From assembly GCA_015521615.1 (NCBI GenBank), contig WANW01000036.1:1-39878 (forward strand): DNA of 39,878 bases, read 5' to 3'. Made by a program: the position numbers and the translations under genes. Of the stretch, positions 32,909 to 39,817 are shown piece by piece. The notes under the pieces were generated by a model, which had not been told where the DNA came from, did no database searches, and worked only from the letters and a program-made list of their open reading frames with translations. This DNA is from Candidatus Hydrothermarchaeota archaeon. Lineage in GTDB: Archaea; Hydrothermarchaeota; Hydrothermarchaeia; Hydrothermarchaeales; BMS3B. How positions within the stretch are numbered: the stretch's first letter is position 1; each line of letters begins with the position of its first letter.

Positions 32909-33717
32909 GGTACATGAAATCTTTCCCTGATGTTTTCAACGCTCTCGCCGCGCACTGAGATGCGCTTTTCAGCGTATTCTCCAAAGCCATAGTAACCTGC
33001 TTTGACTATGTGCTCAACGTGTATCGGGTTTATCCCCATTATTCTGCATGCTATGGTGTCGAGGGCTACAGGGTCACGGCTCGCCAGGGTGAGTCCCATG
33101 CGCTTCGGGGTGCCCTTCAGGGGACCCTCCCCCTCCATCGCAATACCGGCGTCTAGGATGGTCAGCTCAGGAGAGCGAATCATAAGCACATCGCATATTG
33201 CCTCGGAGATCTTCGGGTAATATATCTCCTTTCTGCGTGGCACTATTCTGAACATATTTGCCAGGCCCAGGCTTACCATCAGCATGCTGTGGGTCTTCAT
33301 CTTTGGCACATTTATTACGAGGTCGGCCTTTAGCACTGTGCGTGGCGTTGGAAAGGGATTCTCCAGGGCGAGGAAGTCCCTCTCCACGGGTATGAGGATG
33401 TCCCGTGAGAGGTTAACCCACCTGGCATCATAAAACTCACACAGCTCTTTAATGCCCAGAGCCTCCGCAACACCATCTGCGCTTCCCGAATAGCCATCGC
33501 TCTCGACGACATAAATCTCACTGGCCAGACCCTCATAGAGCTTGAAGAGCTGTTCCAGAATTCTCGGGTCGGTGGTGGCACCGGTATACCAGGGTTTGTC
33601 ACTACACAGGTGGGGCTTTATCACTAGGGTCTCGCATTCCTCAGGCTCAAAACCGATGTACTCAAGGGCCTTTTTAACGTTTGGCTTTGAGTCTCTGACC
33701 ACACTCACCGCCGGCAT
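32905..33717 (-). CDS. DUF362-domain protein
   Basis: The 270-residue protein matches the DUF362 family: LVIKPHLCSDKP near the N terminus, ADLVINVPKMKTHSMLMVSLGLANMF in the centre, and ITL-type LTILDAGIAMEGEGPLKGTPKRMG with SRDPVALDTIACRIMG later. The ferredoxin-type cysteine clusters of longer family members are missing, so this is the short form. The biochemical role is unknown. An ATG at 33747 would add ten residues, but a TATA box CTATAAAT (33751-33758) directly abuts it. The ATG at 33717 is about 37 bp from the box and is preferred. Confidence 0.82.
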   Translation of the reverse strand: MPAVSVVRDSKPNVKKALEYIGFEPEECETLVIKPHLCSDKPWYTGATTDPRILEQLFKLYEGLASEIYVVESDGYSGSADGVAEALGIKELCEFYDARWVNLSRDILIPVERDFLALENPFPTPRTVLKADLVINVPKMKTHSMLMVSLGLANMFRIVPRRKEIYYPKISEAICDVLMIRSPELTILDAGIAMEGEGPLKGTPKRMGLTLASRDPVALDTIACRIMGINPIHVEHIVKAGYYGFGEYAEKRISVRGESVENIRERFHVP

Positions 33718-33761
33718 GTTATCAAATTTAATTAAATTTTCCCTCATATTTATAGCTTGGC

Positions 33762-34061
33762 TTAGGTTTCGCCGTAATTCTCTCTGACCTGTCTCACCAC
33801 AAAAAGAAGCTTCCTTCCCTTATTTGTCAGAGAGTAGTAGACTGGACGGTACTTCTCAGAGGAAACTTCCCTCTTTATTAACCCGTGTTTTTCAAGACTT
33901 TTTAATCGCCTGGCGGTGGTTGATGGATTGCCTATAATCTCCTCAAGCTCCTTATACTTCCTCTTCCTCTCTTCAAGACTGTACAGGAGTTCAATCACTC
34001 CTTTCCTTCCCAGGAGTCTGAAGATGTCTTCGCTCACCACTTTATGTGAAATAAATTTCAT
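33762..34061 (-). CDS. Small winged-helix transcriptional regulator
   Basis: The 99-residue protein is a single winged helix of the HxlR/ArsR type. FRLLGRKGVIELLYSLEE is followed by the recognition region YKELEEIIGNPSTTARRLKSLEKHGLI, the wing EVSSEKYRPVYYSLTNKG and a short tail. No metal-binding cysteines are present. A TTG four codons upstream is possible, but ATG 34061 follows better from the TATA box at about 34113-34122. It is divergent from a 37-residue leaderless ORF, and the shared 83-bp gap contains AAATG/CATTT dyads. It may control that gene, itself or ilvC (inference). Confidence 0.83.
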   Translation of the reverse strand: MKFISHKVVSEDIFRLLGRKGVIELLYSLEERKRKYKELEEIIGNPSTTARRLKSLEKHGLIKREVSSEKYRPVYYSLTNKGRKLLFVVRQVRENYGET

Positions 34062-34112
34062 GTATATAACCAATTGCTATTACAAATGAAAGTAACATTT
34101 CAATAACAGAAA

Positions 34113-34122
34113 GGTTTATATA
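34113..34122. promoter_or_regulatory. TATA box serving divergent genes
   Basis: GGTTTATATA works in both directions. On the plus strand its centre is about 27 bp before the ATG at 34145. On the minus strand it reads TATATAAACC about 55 bp before the regulator's ATG. Nearby AAATG (34084-34088) and CATTT (34096-34100) form a short dyad that could be an operator. Confidence 0.5.
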
Positions 34123-34144
34123 GCATGAGAACAAGTTAGTTGCG

Positions 34145-34258
34145 ATGAGGAGAGAGGAAAGTTTTGCCGAGAAGTGGCTTGAGATTGAGCTGCGCAAAAG
34201 GGTTCTTCAGGAAGAGGTTGAGCGCCTCCTGGAGGAGGATAAGCGAAGTTTAAAGTGA
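34145..34258 (+). CDS. 37-residue charged helical protein, leaderless
   Basis: The frame encodes MRREESFAEKWLEIELRKRV and a further 17 residues ending in EEDKRSLK. It is highly charged and predicted to be one long amphipathic helix. The TATA box at 34113-34122 is centred about 27 bp before the ATG, exactly as for a leaderless archaeal mRNA. It faces away from the winged-helix regulator and lies 78 bp ahead of ilvC. It could be a small regulatory or complex-forming protein, an antitoxin-like peptide, or a leader ORF. No family is recognised, and no cysteines or metal sites are present. Confidence 0.45.
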   Translation: MRREESFAEKWLEIELRKRVLQEEVERLLEEDKRSLK

Positions 34259-34336
34259 GGGTGAGGGGGAAGACATCTTTAATTTCAACGAATTCTTTAA
34301 ATATTTTTAGAACGATTACACTTCGAGGTGATGTGA

Positions 34337-35320
34337 TTGGCGAGGATATACTACGACAAGGACGTGGACCTCGACGTGCTTGAGGGGGAAACCATCGCTG
34401 TCATAGGTTACGGGATTCAGGGCTCCGCTCAGGCGCAGAACTTCCGCGACTCTGGTTTAGAGGTGGTGCTCGGCCTGCGCAAAGGCGGTGCCTCTTGGGA
34501 GCGCGCCTCCCGCGACGGCTTTGAGGTTTTGCCAATAGATGAAGCTGCGAAGCGGGGCACAATTGTGCACATGCTCATCCCCGACGAGGCCCAGCCGGAG
34601 GTCTACAGGAAGTACATCCATGCGAACCTTGAGGAGGGCAACGCCCTCAGCTTCTCTCACGGCTTTAACATCCGCTTCTCGCAGATAGTGCCCCCCGGCA
34701 ATGTGGATGTGATAATGATGGCACCCAAGGGGCCTGGAGCAATGGTGAGGCGGGAGTATGAGCGCGGCTCCGGCGTGCCGGCACTGATCGCCGTAGAGCA
34801 GGACTACACCGGCAGGGCAAAGCAGCGCGCTTTAGCGCTTGCGAAGGCGAACGGCGCCACCCGCGTGGGCGTACTTGAGACAACCTTCGCCGAGGAGACA
34901 GAGACAGACCTCTTCGGGGAGCAGGTGGATCTGTGTGGTGGAAGTGCAGAGCTGATCAAGGCCGCCTTCGAGACGCTTGTGGAGGCGGGCTACCAGCCAG
35001 AAGTGGCCTACTTCGAGTGCCTGCACGAGCTCAAGCTCATCGTGGACCTCTACTACCGTGAGGGTATTGAGGGAATGTGGCGCCGCGTCTCCAACACCGC
35101 AGAATACGGCGGGCGCACCCGCGGGAAACGCATAATAACGCCGGAGGTCAAGCAGGAGATGAAAAAGATTCTGCGCGAGATTCAGAGCGGAGAGTTCGCC
35201 AGGGAGTGGATTCTGGAAAACCGCGCAGGTTTGCCAGTGCTCAACAGCCTCCGCGAGAAGGACAGAGAGCACCCCATCGAGGAGGTGGGGAAGAAGCTGA
35301 GAGAGATGATGAAGCTGTAG
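34337..35320 (+). CDS. ilvC: Ketol-acid reductoisomerase
   Basis: This enzyme converts acetolactate or acetohydroxybutyrate to dihydroxy acids in valine and isoleucine synthesis, using NAD(P)H and magnesium. The 327-residue class I enzyme has the dinucleotide motif [13 protein letters not shown] and the cofactor-specificity loop [17 protein letters not shown] and the C-terminal knotted domain with [10 protein letters not shown] and ISNTAEYG-type [13 protein letters not shown] also match the family. The start is TTG, supported by GAGGTGAT immediately upstream, and a TATA-like CTTTAAATA lies near 34295-34303. The other branched-chain genes ilvB/N and ilvD are not in the window. trm1 follows after one base. 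Confidence 0.95.
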   Translation: MARIYYDKDVDLDVLEGETIAVIGYGIQGSAQAQNFRDSGLEVVLGLRKGGASWERASRDGFEVLPIDEAAKRGTIVHMLIPDEAQPEVYRKYIHANLEEGNALSFSHGFNIRFSQIVPPGNVDVIMMAPKGPGAMVRREYERGSGVPALIAVEQDYTGRAKQRALALAKANGATRVGVLETTFAEETETDLFGEQVDLCGGSAELIKAAFETLVEAGYQPEVAYFECLHELKLIVDLYYREGIEGMWRRVSNTAEYGGRTRGKRIITPEVKQEMKKILREIQSGEFAREWILENRAGLPVLNSLREKDREHPIEEVGKKLREMMKL

Positions 35321-35321
35321 C

Positions 35322-36467
35322 ATGTTCGCGGAGATTGTGGAGGGCAGAACAAAGCTCCTGGTGCCGGAGCGCAGCCTTGTATCGCCCCAGGAGATAAAAA
35401 AAGCCCTGCCTCCCGTCTTTTTCAATCCGCGGATGAAGCTCAACCGGGACGTAACCTGTGCCGTCGTCAGGGCGCTCATCGCAGCTGGGGAGGAGGTGAA
35501 GTTCCTGGACCTGCTGGCGGCGAGCGGGGCGAAGGGGCTGCGCGTCGCCAGGGAGGCAAAAGCTAAGGTGCACCTGAACGACGGCAGCGAGAGCGCCGTT
35601 GAGCTAATAAGGAAGAACGCCGCGCTTAACAACCTGGAGGTGGGGGTGTCGCAGAGGGAGGCGAACCTCTTCCTCCTCTCCAGCAGGGGAAGCTTCAACT
35701 TCATAGACATAGACCCCTTCGGCACGCCCGTGCCCTTCCTGCACAACGCCATACTGGCGCTTCCCCCCCGGCGCGGTTACCTGGCAGCTACAGCTACAGA
35801 CACGGCGCCGCTCTGCGGCGTTTACCCCAAGGCGTGCTTCAGGAAGTACTCCTCCCTTCCCCTGCGCGGAGAGCTGTGCAAGGAGGTGGGGCTGCGCATA
35901 CTCCTTGCGACCCTTGCTAGAGAGGCGGCGAAGCTGCGCCGGGGCATGCGCGTTCTCCTCGCCCACGCCACAGACCATTACTTCCGTGCCATCGTGGTGC
36001 TCCGCTCAGGCAGGAAGCGTGCCGACGAGGCTCTCGCAAAGCTGGGCTACCTCTACTACTGCAGGGCCTGCGGAAGGCGCGAGTTCGAGGCATCACCGCT
36101 GCCCTCGAGGCGGGGCTGCGCCTGCGGAGAGGGTTACGAAGTTGCCGGCCCTCTCTGGCTGGGCGAACTTAAAGATGAGGAGCTCGCAAGGAGGGCGGCT
36201 GAAGAGGCGGCCTACCTTCAGGACAATCGCTGCTCTAAGCTGCTCGCAACGATAGCGGCTGAGCTGGAGGTGCCCTTCTTCTACGATGTGCACCACCTCG
36301 CGAGGCGGCTCTCTCTGCACGAACTGCCCCCAATGAGAAAAATCCTGGAAGAGCTCCATCGGCATGGTTACAGTGCCACAAGAACCCACATCTCTGACAC
36401 GGGTATAAGAACCAACGCCCCCTATGAGGTACTTCAGGAAGTGGTAAAAGGTCTGATTAAAAATTAA
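35322..36467 (+). CDS. trm1: tRNA (guanine(26)-N2)-dimethyltransferase
   Basis: This SAM-dependent enzyme makes m2,2G26 in tRNA. The 381-residue protein has the SAM-binding region LDLLAASGAKGLRVA (about 62-76) and the catalytic motif DIDPFGTPVPF (about 129-139). TATDTAPLCGVYP follows. A zinc-binding region CRACG ... CACG lies in the C-terminal third, and the C-terminal domain includes LHELPPMRKILEELHRHGY. Length and order fit archaeal Trm1. Its ATG lies one base after the ilvC stop, so the two are co-transcribed. Its stop codon overlaps that of the convergent zinc protein. Confidence 0.95.
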   Translation: MFAEIVEGRTKLLVPERSLVSPQEIKKALPPVFFNPRMKLNRDVTCAVVRALIAAGEEVKFLDLLAASGAKGLRVAREAKAKVHLNDGSESAVELIRKNAALNNLEVGVSQREANLFLLSSRGSFNFIDIDPFGTPVPFLHNAILALPPRRGYLAATATDTAPLCGVYPKACFRKYSSLPLRGELCKEVGLRILLATLAREAAKLRRGMRVLLAHATDHYFRAIVVLRSGRKRADEALAKLGYLYYCRACGRREFEASPLPSRRGCACGEGYEVAGPLWLGELKDEELARRAAEEAAYLQDNRCSKLLATIAAELEVPFFYDVHHLARRLSLHELPPMRKILEELHRHGYSATRTHISDTGIRTNAPYEVLQEVVKGLIKN

Positions 36468-36601
36468 ATTTCATCCTCCTCCTCACAGAACTCGCATTCT
36501 TCACTCGCCGGGTCTCCGCAGTTGATGCAGAAGTTATAACCACAGATTTTACACACGTATATATCCTCCACTTCTTCGCCGCATATCTCGCAGGTAGGCA
36601 T
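36464..36601 (-). CDS. 45-residue protein with four CxxC pairs
   Basis: The frame reads MPTCEICGEEVEDIYVCKIC, then GYNFCINCGDPASEECEFCE and EEDEI. CEIC, CKIC, CINC and CEFC give eight cysteines, enough for two zinc sites in a zinc-ribbon or treble-clef arrangement. The tail is acidic. A minus-strand TATA box (ATTTATATCC, about 36624-36633) is centred about 27 bp from the ATG, as for a leaderless transcript. Small archaeal zinc proteins of this kind are often linked to translation, but no family is recognised. It overlaps the trm1 stop by 4 bp. A longer overlapping minus-strand frame here has no sensible sequence. Confidence 0.8.
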   Translation of the reverse strand: MPTCEICGEEVEDIYVCKICGYNFCINCGDPASEECEFCEEEDEI

Positions 36602-36646
36602 AGCAAAAAGATTGTGCTGAGGGGATATAAATTTTGCCCGCGCAAA

Positions 36647-36670
36647 CTTCAGAAAGTTTGATCATCATAT
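36647..36670 (+). repeat. 24-bp direct repeat, copy 1
   Basis: The segment starting CTTCAGAAAGTTTGATCATC is identical to 36750-36773, with a 103-bp period. After a one-base difference the similarity continues into TGCGGTAT of the following hairpin in both copies. Confidence 0.85.
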
Positions 36671-36749
36671 ATGCGGTATTCAATACCGCCATGAAGGTGG
36701 TATCGCAGATACCACATTATGGCGATGCAACCGGCTGCGGTTGCGCGGG

Positions 36750-36773
36750 CTTCAGAAAGTTTGATCATCATAT
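36750..36773 (+). repeat. 24-bp direct repeat, copy 2
   Basis: This is an exact copy of 36647-36670. It starts at the last base of the outer inverted repeat and is followed by a shorter hairpin, so it looks like the start of a second, truncated unit. Confidence 0.85.
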
Positions 36774-36817
36774 TGCGGTATCTTGCGATACACTATGTTT
36801 GCCACGGAGACGGGTAA

Positions 36818-36826
36818 CATATAAAA
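36818..36826 (+). promoter_or_regulatory. TATA box for aroC
   Basis: CATATAAAA is centred about 29 bp before the ATG at 36851, consistent with a leaderless or very short-leader transcript that would exclude the upstream hairpin element. Confidence 0.5.
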
Positions 36827-36850
36827 AGGCAGGGAGTGAGAAGGATTAAC

Positions 36851-37945
36851 ATGCCTGGAAACACCTTCGGCAGGGTATTCAGAGTTACCACCTTCGGCGA
36901 GAGCCACGGCAGGGCTGTAGGAGTGGTGGTGGACGGCTGCCCTGCGATGCTGGAGCTGAGCGAAGCCGAAATACAGCGCGAGCTCGACCGTCGCAGGCCG
37001 GGGCAGAGCGCCGTTACCACGCAGAGGAAGGAAGAGGACAGGGTGGAGATTCTCTCAGGCATATACGAGGGCAAAACCACGGGTATGCCGATAGCTATGA
37101 TTGTGTACAACCGTGAGTATGACTCCTCAGCCTACGAGGAGCTCAGGTTCAAACCCCGTCCGGGACATGCGGACCTGACCTATTTCCTGAAGTACGGGCA
37201 CCGCGACCACCGCGGCGGAGGCAGAGCCTCAGGGCGGGAGACCCTTGGAAGGGTTGCCGCAGGGGCAATAGCCAAGAAGCTCCTCGCCACAATAGGTGTG
37301 GAGGTGCTTGCGCATACGGTGGAAATTGCCGGTATTCGCATAGACGAGGTGAGCATCGACGAAATAAGGGAAAACCCGGAGAAGAACCCGGTGCGCTGCG
37401 CCGACTTAGCCAAAGCCAGGGAGATGGAGGAGAGGATACTGGAAGCCAAGCGTGAGGGCGACTCCGTGGGCGGCGTAGTCGAGGTTATAGCCCTGAATGT
37501 CCCTCCTGGACTTGGCGAACCTGTGTTCGACAAGCTCGATGCAGATATCGCAAAGGCGCTGATGAGCATAGGTGCGGTGAAGGGCGTGGAGATAGGCTCG
37601 GGCTTCACCTCAGCAAGGCTGAGGGGCTCCGAGAACAACGACGAGTTTTTTGTTGAGGATGGGAGGATAAGGAGCAGGAGCAACAACGCGGGTGGCATAC
37701 TTGGCGGAATCTCCACAGGCATGCCGATAGTGGCGAGGGTGGCGGTGAAGCCCACGTCGAGCATAGCAAGGGAGCAGCACACCGTGGACCTGCGCACCAT
37801 GAGGGAGACCACCATTACGGTGAGGGGGAGGCACGACCCGTGCATTGTTCCAAGAGTTGTGCCTGTCTGCGAGGCGATGCTCGCCTTAACCCTCGCGGAC
37901 CACGCGCTTCGTGCGGGTGTGATACCCGCGACGCGGCTTGGTTAA
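36851..37945 (+). CDS. aroC: Chorismate synthase
   Basis: This last enzyme of the shikimate pathway turns 5-enolpyruvylshikimate-3-phosphate into chorismate using reduced FMN. The family text is clear throughout the 364 residues: [61 protein letters not shown], and near the end [30 protein letters not shown] 15 bases upstream is possible, but the ATG fits the TATA box at 36818-36826 and the usual N terminus. No other shikimate gene is in the window. mptA follows after 38 bp. Confidence 0.96.
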   Translation: MPGNTFGRVFRVTTFGESHGRAVGVVVDGCPAMLELSEAEIQRELDRRRPGQSAVTTQRKEEDRVEILSGIYEGKTTGMPIAMIVYNREYDSSAYEELRFKPRPGHADLTYFLKYGHRDHRGGGRASGRETLGRVAAGAIAKKLLATIGVEVLAHTVEIAGIRIDEVSIDEIRENPEKNPVRCADLAKAREMEERILEAKREGDSVGGVVEVIALNVPPGLGEPVFDKLDADIAKALMSIGAVKGVEIGSGFTSARLRGSENNDEFFVEDGRIRSRSNNAGGILGGISTGMPIVARVAVKPTSSIAREQHTVDLRTMRETTITVRGRHDPCIVPRVVPVCEAMLALTLADHALRAGVIPATRLG

Positions 37946-37983
37946 TTTTTTAGAGGTTAACCGCTCTTCCTACGTCGATTTTC

Positions 37984-38847
37984 ATGGAGTATCTGCTTGG
38001 ATTTCAGGGAATTGAGCGCCTGGTAGAGCTTCGCAGGCATGGTGAAGTGGTTGTACTCCTGCCCAAGATAGAGGTTTTTCTCTACCCTCCTCCACGGATT
38101 GAGGTGCATGAAGTACAGGAGTTGGTGACCTCCGCGATAGATGGGGTTGTGGCGAAGGGTATTTCATCGCCGGAGGAACTCCCTGCGCTTGCGCTGAGGC
38201 ATGTCAGCGAATCCCTGCCCGAGCTTGAGCGGGCACGCATTGAGATGCGCGCCGAGTACATAGTATTCAGGCGCACACCCGTGACAAAGCAGGAGACGCA
38301 GGAGATGTACCAGATTCTCGCACGAGCTACGCTTGAGGGAGGAAAGATCACGCCAATGATTGGTGCTGAAGTCACGGGCATAACCGCCTGTCCCTGCGCC
38401 CATGAGGGCCTGGTTGAGAAGACGCGGGAAAAACTCAAAGGAAAATTCTCAGAGGAGGAGATTCAAACGATATTCAGCTCTGTACCGGTGGCGAGCCACA
38501 ACCAGCGCAACATCTCAACACTCATGCTGAGCGTTGTGCAGGGGGAGCGAATAGAGGTGGATGAGATAATAGAAATCCTGGAGAACTCCATGAGCTCCCG
38601 CCTCTATGAGGTCCTGAAGCGCGAGGACGAGGTGGAGGTGGTGTACCGCGCCCATCTGAACCCCAACTTCGTGGAAGATACGGTGCGCAAGATCCTTGTC
38701 AACACCCTTGAGAGGTTTTCCTCGCTGCCCGACGATACAGTGGTGTACGCGAAGAGCGAGAGCCTGGAGAGCATCCATCAGCACAACGCCGTTGCCGAGC
38801 GAATGACAACCCTCGGGGAGCTGAGGAGGGAGGTTAATATACGGTAG
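37984..38847 (+). CDS. mptA: GTP cyclohydrolase MptA (FolE2 family)
   Basis: This Fe(II)-dependent GTP cyclohydrolase opens the pterin ring pathway, leading to methanopterin- or folate-type cofactors. The 287-residue protein carries the family signatures GAEVTGITACPCA (metal-binding Cys region), PVASHNQRNISTLML, and the C-terminal HQHNAVAERMTTLGELRREV. It is slightly shorter at the N terminus than typical enzymes (about 310), and no better upstream start is visible, since a stop precedes it in frame at 37951. A T-rich TATA-like region near 37940-37952 would allow a short leader. Its last 58 bp are repeated beyond the vapBC genes, so the 3' end may have been replaced during an insertion. Confidence 0.92.
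   Translation: MEYLLGFQGIERLVELRRHGEVVVLLPKIEVFLYPPPRIEVHEVQELVTSAIDGVVAKGISSPEELPALALRHVSESLPELERARIEMRAEYIVFRRTPVTKQETQEMYQILARATLEGGKITPMIGAEVTGITACPCAHEGLVEKTREKLKGKFSEEEIQTIFSSVPVASHNQRNISTLMLSVVQGERIEVDEIIEILENSMSSRLYEVLKREDEVEVVYRAHLNPNFVEDTVRKILVNTLERFSSLPDDTVVYAKSESLESIHQHNAVAERMTTLGELRREVNIR
38779..38836 (+). repeat. 58-bp direct repeat within the end of mptA, copy 1
   Basis: It matches 39590-39647 at 57 of 58 positions (G at 38816, T at 39627). It encodes QHNAVAERMTTLGELRREV of MptA and lies 811 bp from the second copy. Confidence 0.93.
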
Positions 38848-38882
38848 GGAATTAAAAAGCTACTAAAAACAAAATAGAAAAT

Positions 38883-39332
38883 CTATGGGCTATTTTTTTC
38901 TAAATCACTCAAAACGACGATTTCAATCTCCTCTACTTTCTTCAGCCTCTTATCGTTTGTCAGGAAAAAGGAAGCTCCGGCATAAATCGAGGTAGCTATC
39001 TGGATGGCATCCGGTGTTCGTATCCCATACTTTGCTCTTAGCTTGGCGGCTTCTATTGCTATATCGCTCAAAACAGGATAAACCCGCAAATTTTTTGCGT
39101 TTAGTAATATTTCTGTATATTTCTTAACCAGATCCTCACGAGCAATCCGATATGGTTGAACGAGAACTTCCAATATGGTTATTGTGGATGTGACGCCTTC
39201 ACATTCACCTTTGTCTATTAATTTAAAAACAGGTTCCACAACTCTGGAAAACCTGCCAGCCTCTATGAAATATATCACCGGAGAGGTATCTATTCCTATT
39301 ATTTCGCCCTGGAGGCTCTTTAGAAGTTCCAT
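38883..39332 (-). CDS. vapC: PIN-domain toxin, VapC-like
   Basis: The 149-residue single PIN domain has the acidic quartet visible as Asp15 (GIDTSPVIYFIE), Glu55 (TILEVLVQP), Asp108 (RTPDAIQIATSI) and Asp127 (FLTNDKRLKK). It is a predicted magnesium-dependent RNase that halts translation when free of its antitoxin. The start overlaps the upstream antitoxin gene by 13 bp, the usual tightly coupled order. The AT-rich sequence differs from the flanking mptA, and the pair lies between two copies of the mptA 3' end, suggesting arrival as a unit. Confidence 0.92.
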   Translation of the reverse strand: MELLKSLQGEIIGIDTSPVIYFIEAGRFSRVVEPVFKLIDKGECEGVTSTITILEVLVQPYRIAREDLVKKYTEILLNAKNLRVYPVLSDIAIEAAKLRAKYGIRTPDAIQIATSIYAGASFFLTNDKRLKKVEEIEIVVLSDLEKNSP

Positions 39333-39532
39333 GAAGACCTCTCACTTTCTATATACTTCTCTACATCCACAGCCTCCCATACATCCCTCCCCAACCCTTT
39401 CAGCTCGAGGATGCTCCTCTTTTTCATTTTACTCTCCAGCATGAAAATTAACTCCTCCAGCAGTTTTATCTGCTCCTCTACCTCCAGTTTCTTTATTTCT
39501 CTCAGCATGGAGTCTCTTATCGATGCACTCAT
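39320..39532 (-). CDS. Putative VapB-type antitoxin
   Basis: The 70-residue protein begins with a helix resembling DUF2281-like and RelB-like antitoxins (IRDSMLREIKKLEVEEQIKLLEELIFMLE). It ends with a toxin-binding-type tail (LKGLGRDVWEAVDVEKYIESERSSW). No clear AbrB or ribbon-helix-helix domain is visible, so the identification rests partly on its position directly upstream of and overlapping the PIN toxin. A GAGGTGG site lies 5 nt before the ATG. An inverted repeat at 39558-39580 in the promoter region is a candidate autoregulatory site. Confidence 0.85.
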   Translation of the reverse strand: MSASIRDSMLREIKKLEVEEQIKLLEELIFMLESKMKKRSILELKGLGRDVWEAVDVEKYIESERSSWNF

Positions 39533-39557
39533 CTTTCCACCTCAGAGATTTGAAATC

Positions 39558-39580
39558 AAATTCCCGTAAACAAGGAATTT
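39558..39580. promoter_or_regulatory. Inverted repeat upstream of the antitoxin gene
   Basis: AAATTCC (39558-39564) and GGAATTT (39574-39580) are exact reverse complements with a 9-bp spacer, 26 bp upstream of the antitoxin ATG. This is where toxin-antitoxin complexes usually bind to repress their own operon. Confidence 0.4.
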
Positions 39581-39589
39581 TGTCCCTTC

Positions 39590-39647
39590 CAGCACAACGC
39601 CGTTGCCGAGCGAATGACAACCCTCGTGGAGCTGAGGAGGGAGGTTA
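39590..39647 (+). repeat. 58-bp direct repeat of the mptA end, copy 2
   Basis: This is a displaced copy of the mptA C-terminal codons. In the same frame it continues to its own stop (ERMTTLVELRREVRR, TAG at 39653-39655), so it retains a coherent gene end. No start or upstream mptA sequence is attached. Confidence 0.93.
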
Positions 39648-39659
39648 GGAGATAGCGCC

Positions 39660-39690
39660 TGCATAAAGAGAACCTCTCGCCAATTATGCA
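39660..39690. repeat. Nested inverted repeat after the mptA-end copy
   Basis: TGCATAA (39660-39666) and TTATGCA (39684-39690) are perfect complements, with AGAG/CTCT (39667-39677) nested inside. It lies five bases beyond the displaced stop codon. It could be a terminator-like hairpin or a boundary of the inserted segment. Confidence 0.4.
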
Positions 39691-39712
39691 GATTATTTGA
39701 GCGATTCTAAAA

Positions 39713-39729
39713 GTTCACCACCAGTGAAC
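39713..39729. promoter_or_regulatory. Inverted repeat upstream of the last gene
   Basis: GTTCAC and GTGAAC flank CACCA in a perfect 6-bp dyad. It lies 15 bp upstream of a TATA-like CTATAAAT (39745-39752), the position expected for an activator or repressor site. Confidence 0.4.
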
Positions 39730-39744
39730 ATTTTGAAGATTGTT

Positions 39745-39752
39745 CTATAAAT
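39745..39752 (+). promoter_or_regulatory. TATA box for the gene at the window end
   Basis: CTATAAAT would place transcription start near 39775, and an overlapping alternative ACTTATAG (39754-39761) near 39784. Either leaves a 43-52 nt leader that includes the paired segments at 39784-39817. Confidence 0.45.
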
Positions 39753-39783
39753 TACTTATAGCAGAAGCAGTACTGTAATAGCC

Positions 39784-39817
39784 GGGGAGGCGCCTCCTCA
39801 AAGAGAAAAAGAGGAGG
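39784..39817 (+). promoter_or_regulatory. Leader with mutually exclusive hairpins over the ribosome-binding site
   Basis: CCTCCTC (39793-39799) pairs perfectly with GAGGAGG (39811-39817), which is the Shine-Dalgarno site of the next gene. The same CCTC segment can instead pair with GGGGAG at 39784-39789 around a GCGC loop, freeing the site. This is the layout of a translational switch or thermosensor. Confidence 0.45.

Larger units (their letters stand above)
36636..36791. repeat. Multi-hairpin intergenic element, possible structured RNA or non-autonomous mobile element
   Basis: An outer inverted repeat, GCCCGCGCAA (36636-36645) and TTGCGCGGGC (36741-36750), is a perfect 10-bp match. Inside are four perfect hairpins: AAACTT/AAGTTT (36644-36659), GCGGTATT/AATACCGC (36673-36689), GTGGTATC/GATACCAC (36697-36715) and GCAACCG/CGGTTGC (36727-36744). 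Using the outer six pairs of the closing stem, the first and last hairpins fit beside it with little conflict. A second copy of a 24-bp segment follows, then a fifth hairpin, GTATC/GATAC (36778-36791). The element separates the zinc-protein promoter from the aroC TATA box. No protein is encoded. Confidence 0.75.

Noticed and set aside
34832-35752. Minus-strand open frame of 306 codons
   Set aside because: It covers the opposite strand of ilvC and trm1, both of which are unambiguous.
36457-36645. Minus-strand frame of 62 codons at the small zinc protein
   Set aside because: The neighbouring frame gives four CxxC pairs and a leaderless start. This one is out of phase with that signal and has no coherent pattern.
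36636-36791. CRISPR array
   Set aside because: There are only two copies of the 24-bp repeat, with a hairpin-filled 79-bp interval and no cas genes. The repeat-spacer regularity is missing.
39429-39620. Minus-strand frame overlapping the antitoxin start
   Set aside because: It runs over the antitoxin gene in another frame and over the antisense of the mptA-end repeat, with no ribosome-binding site.
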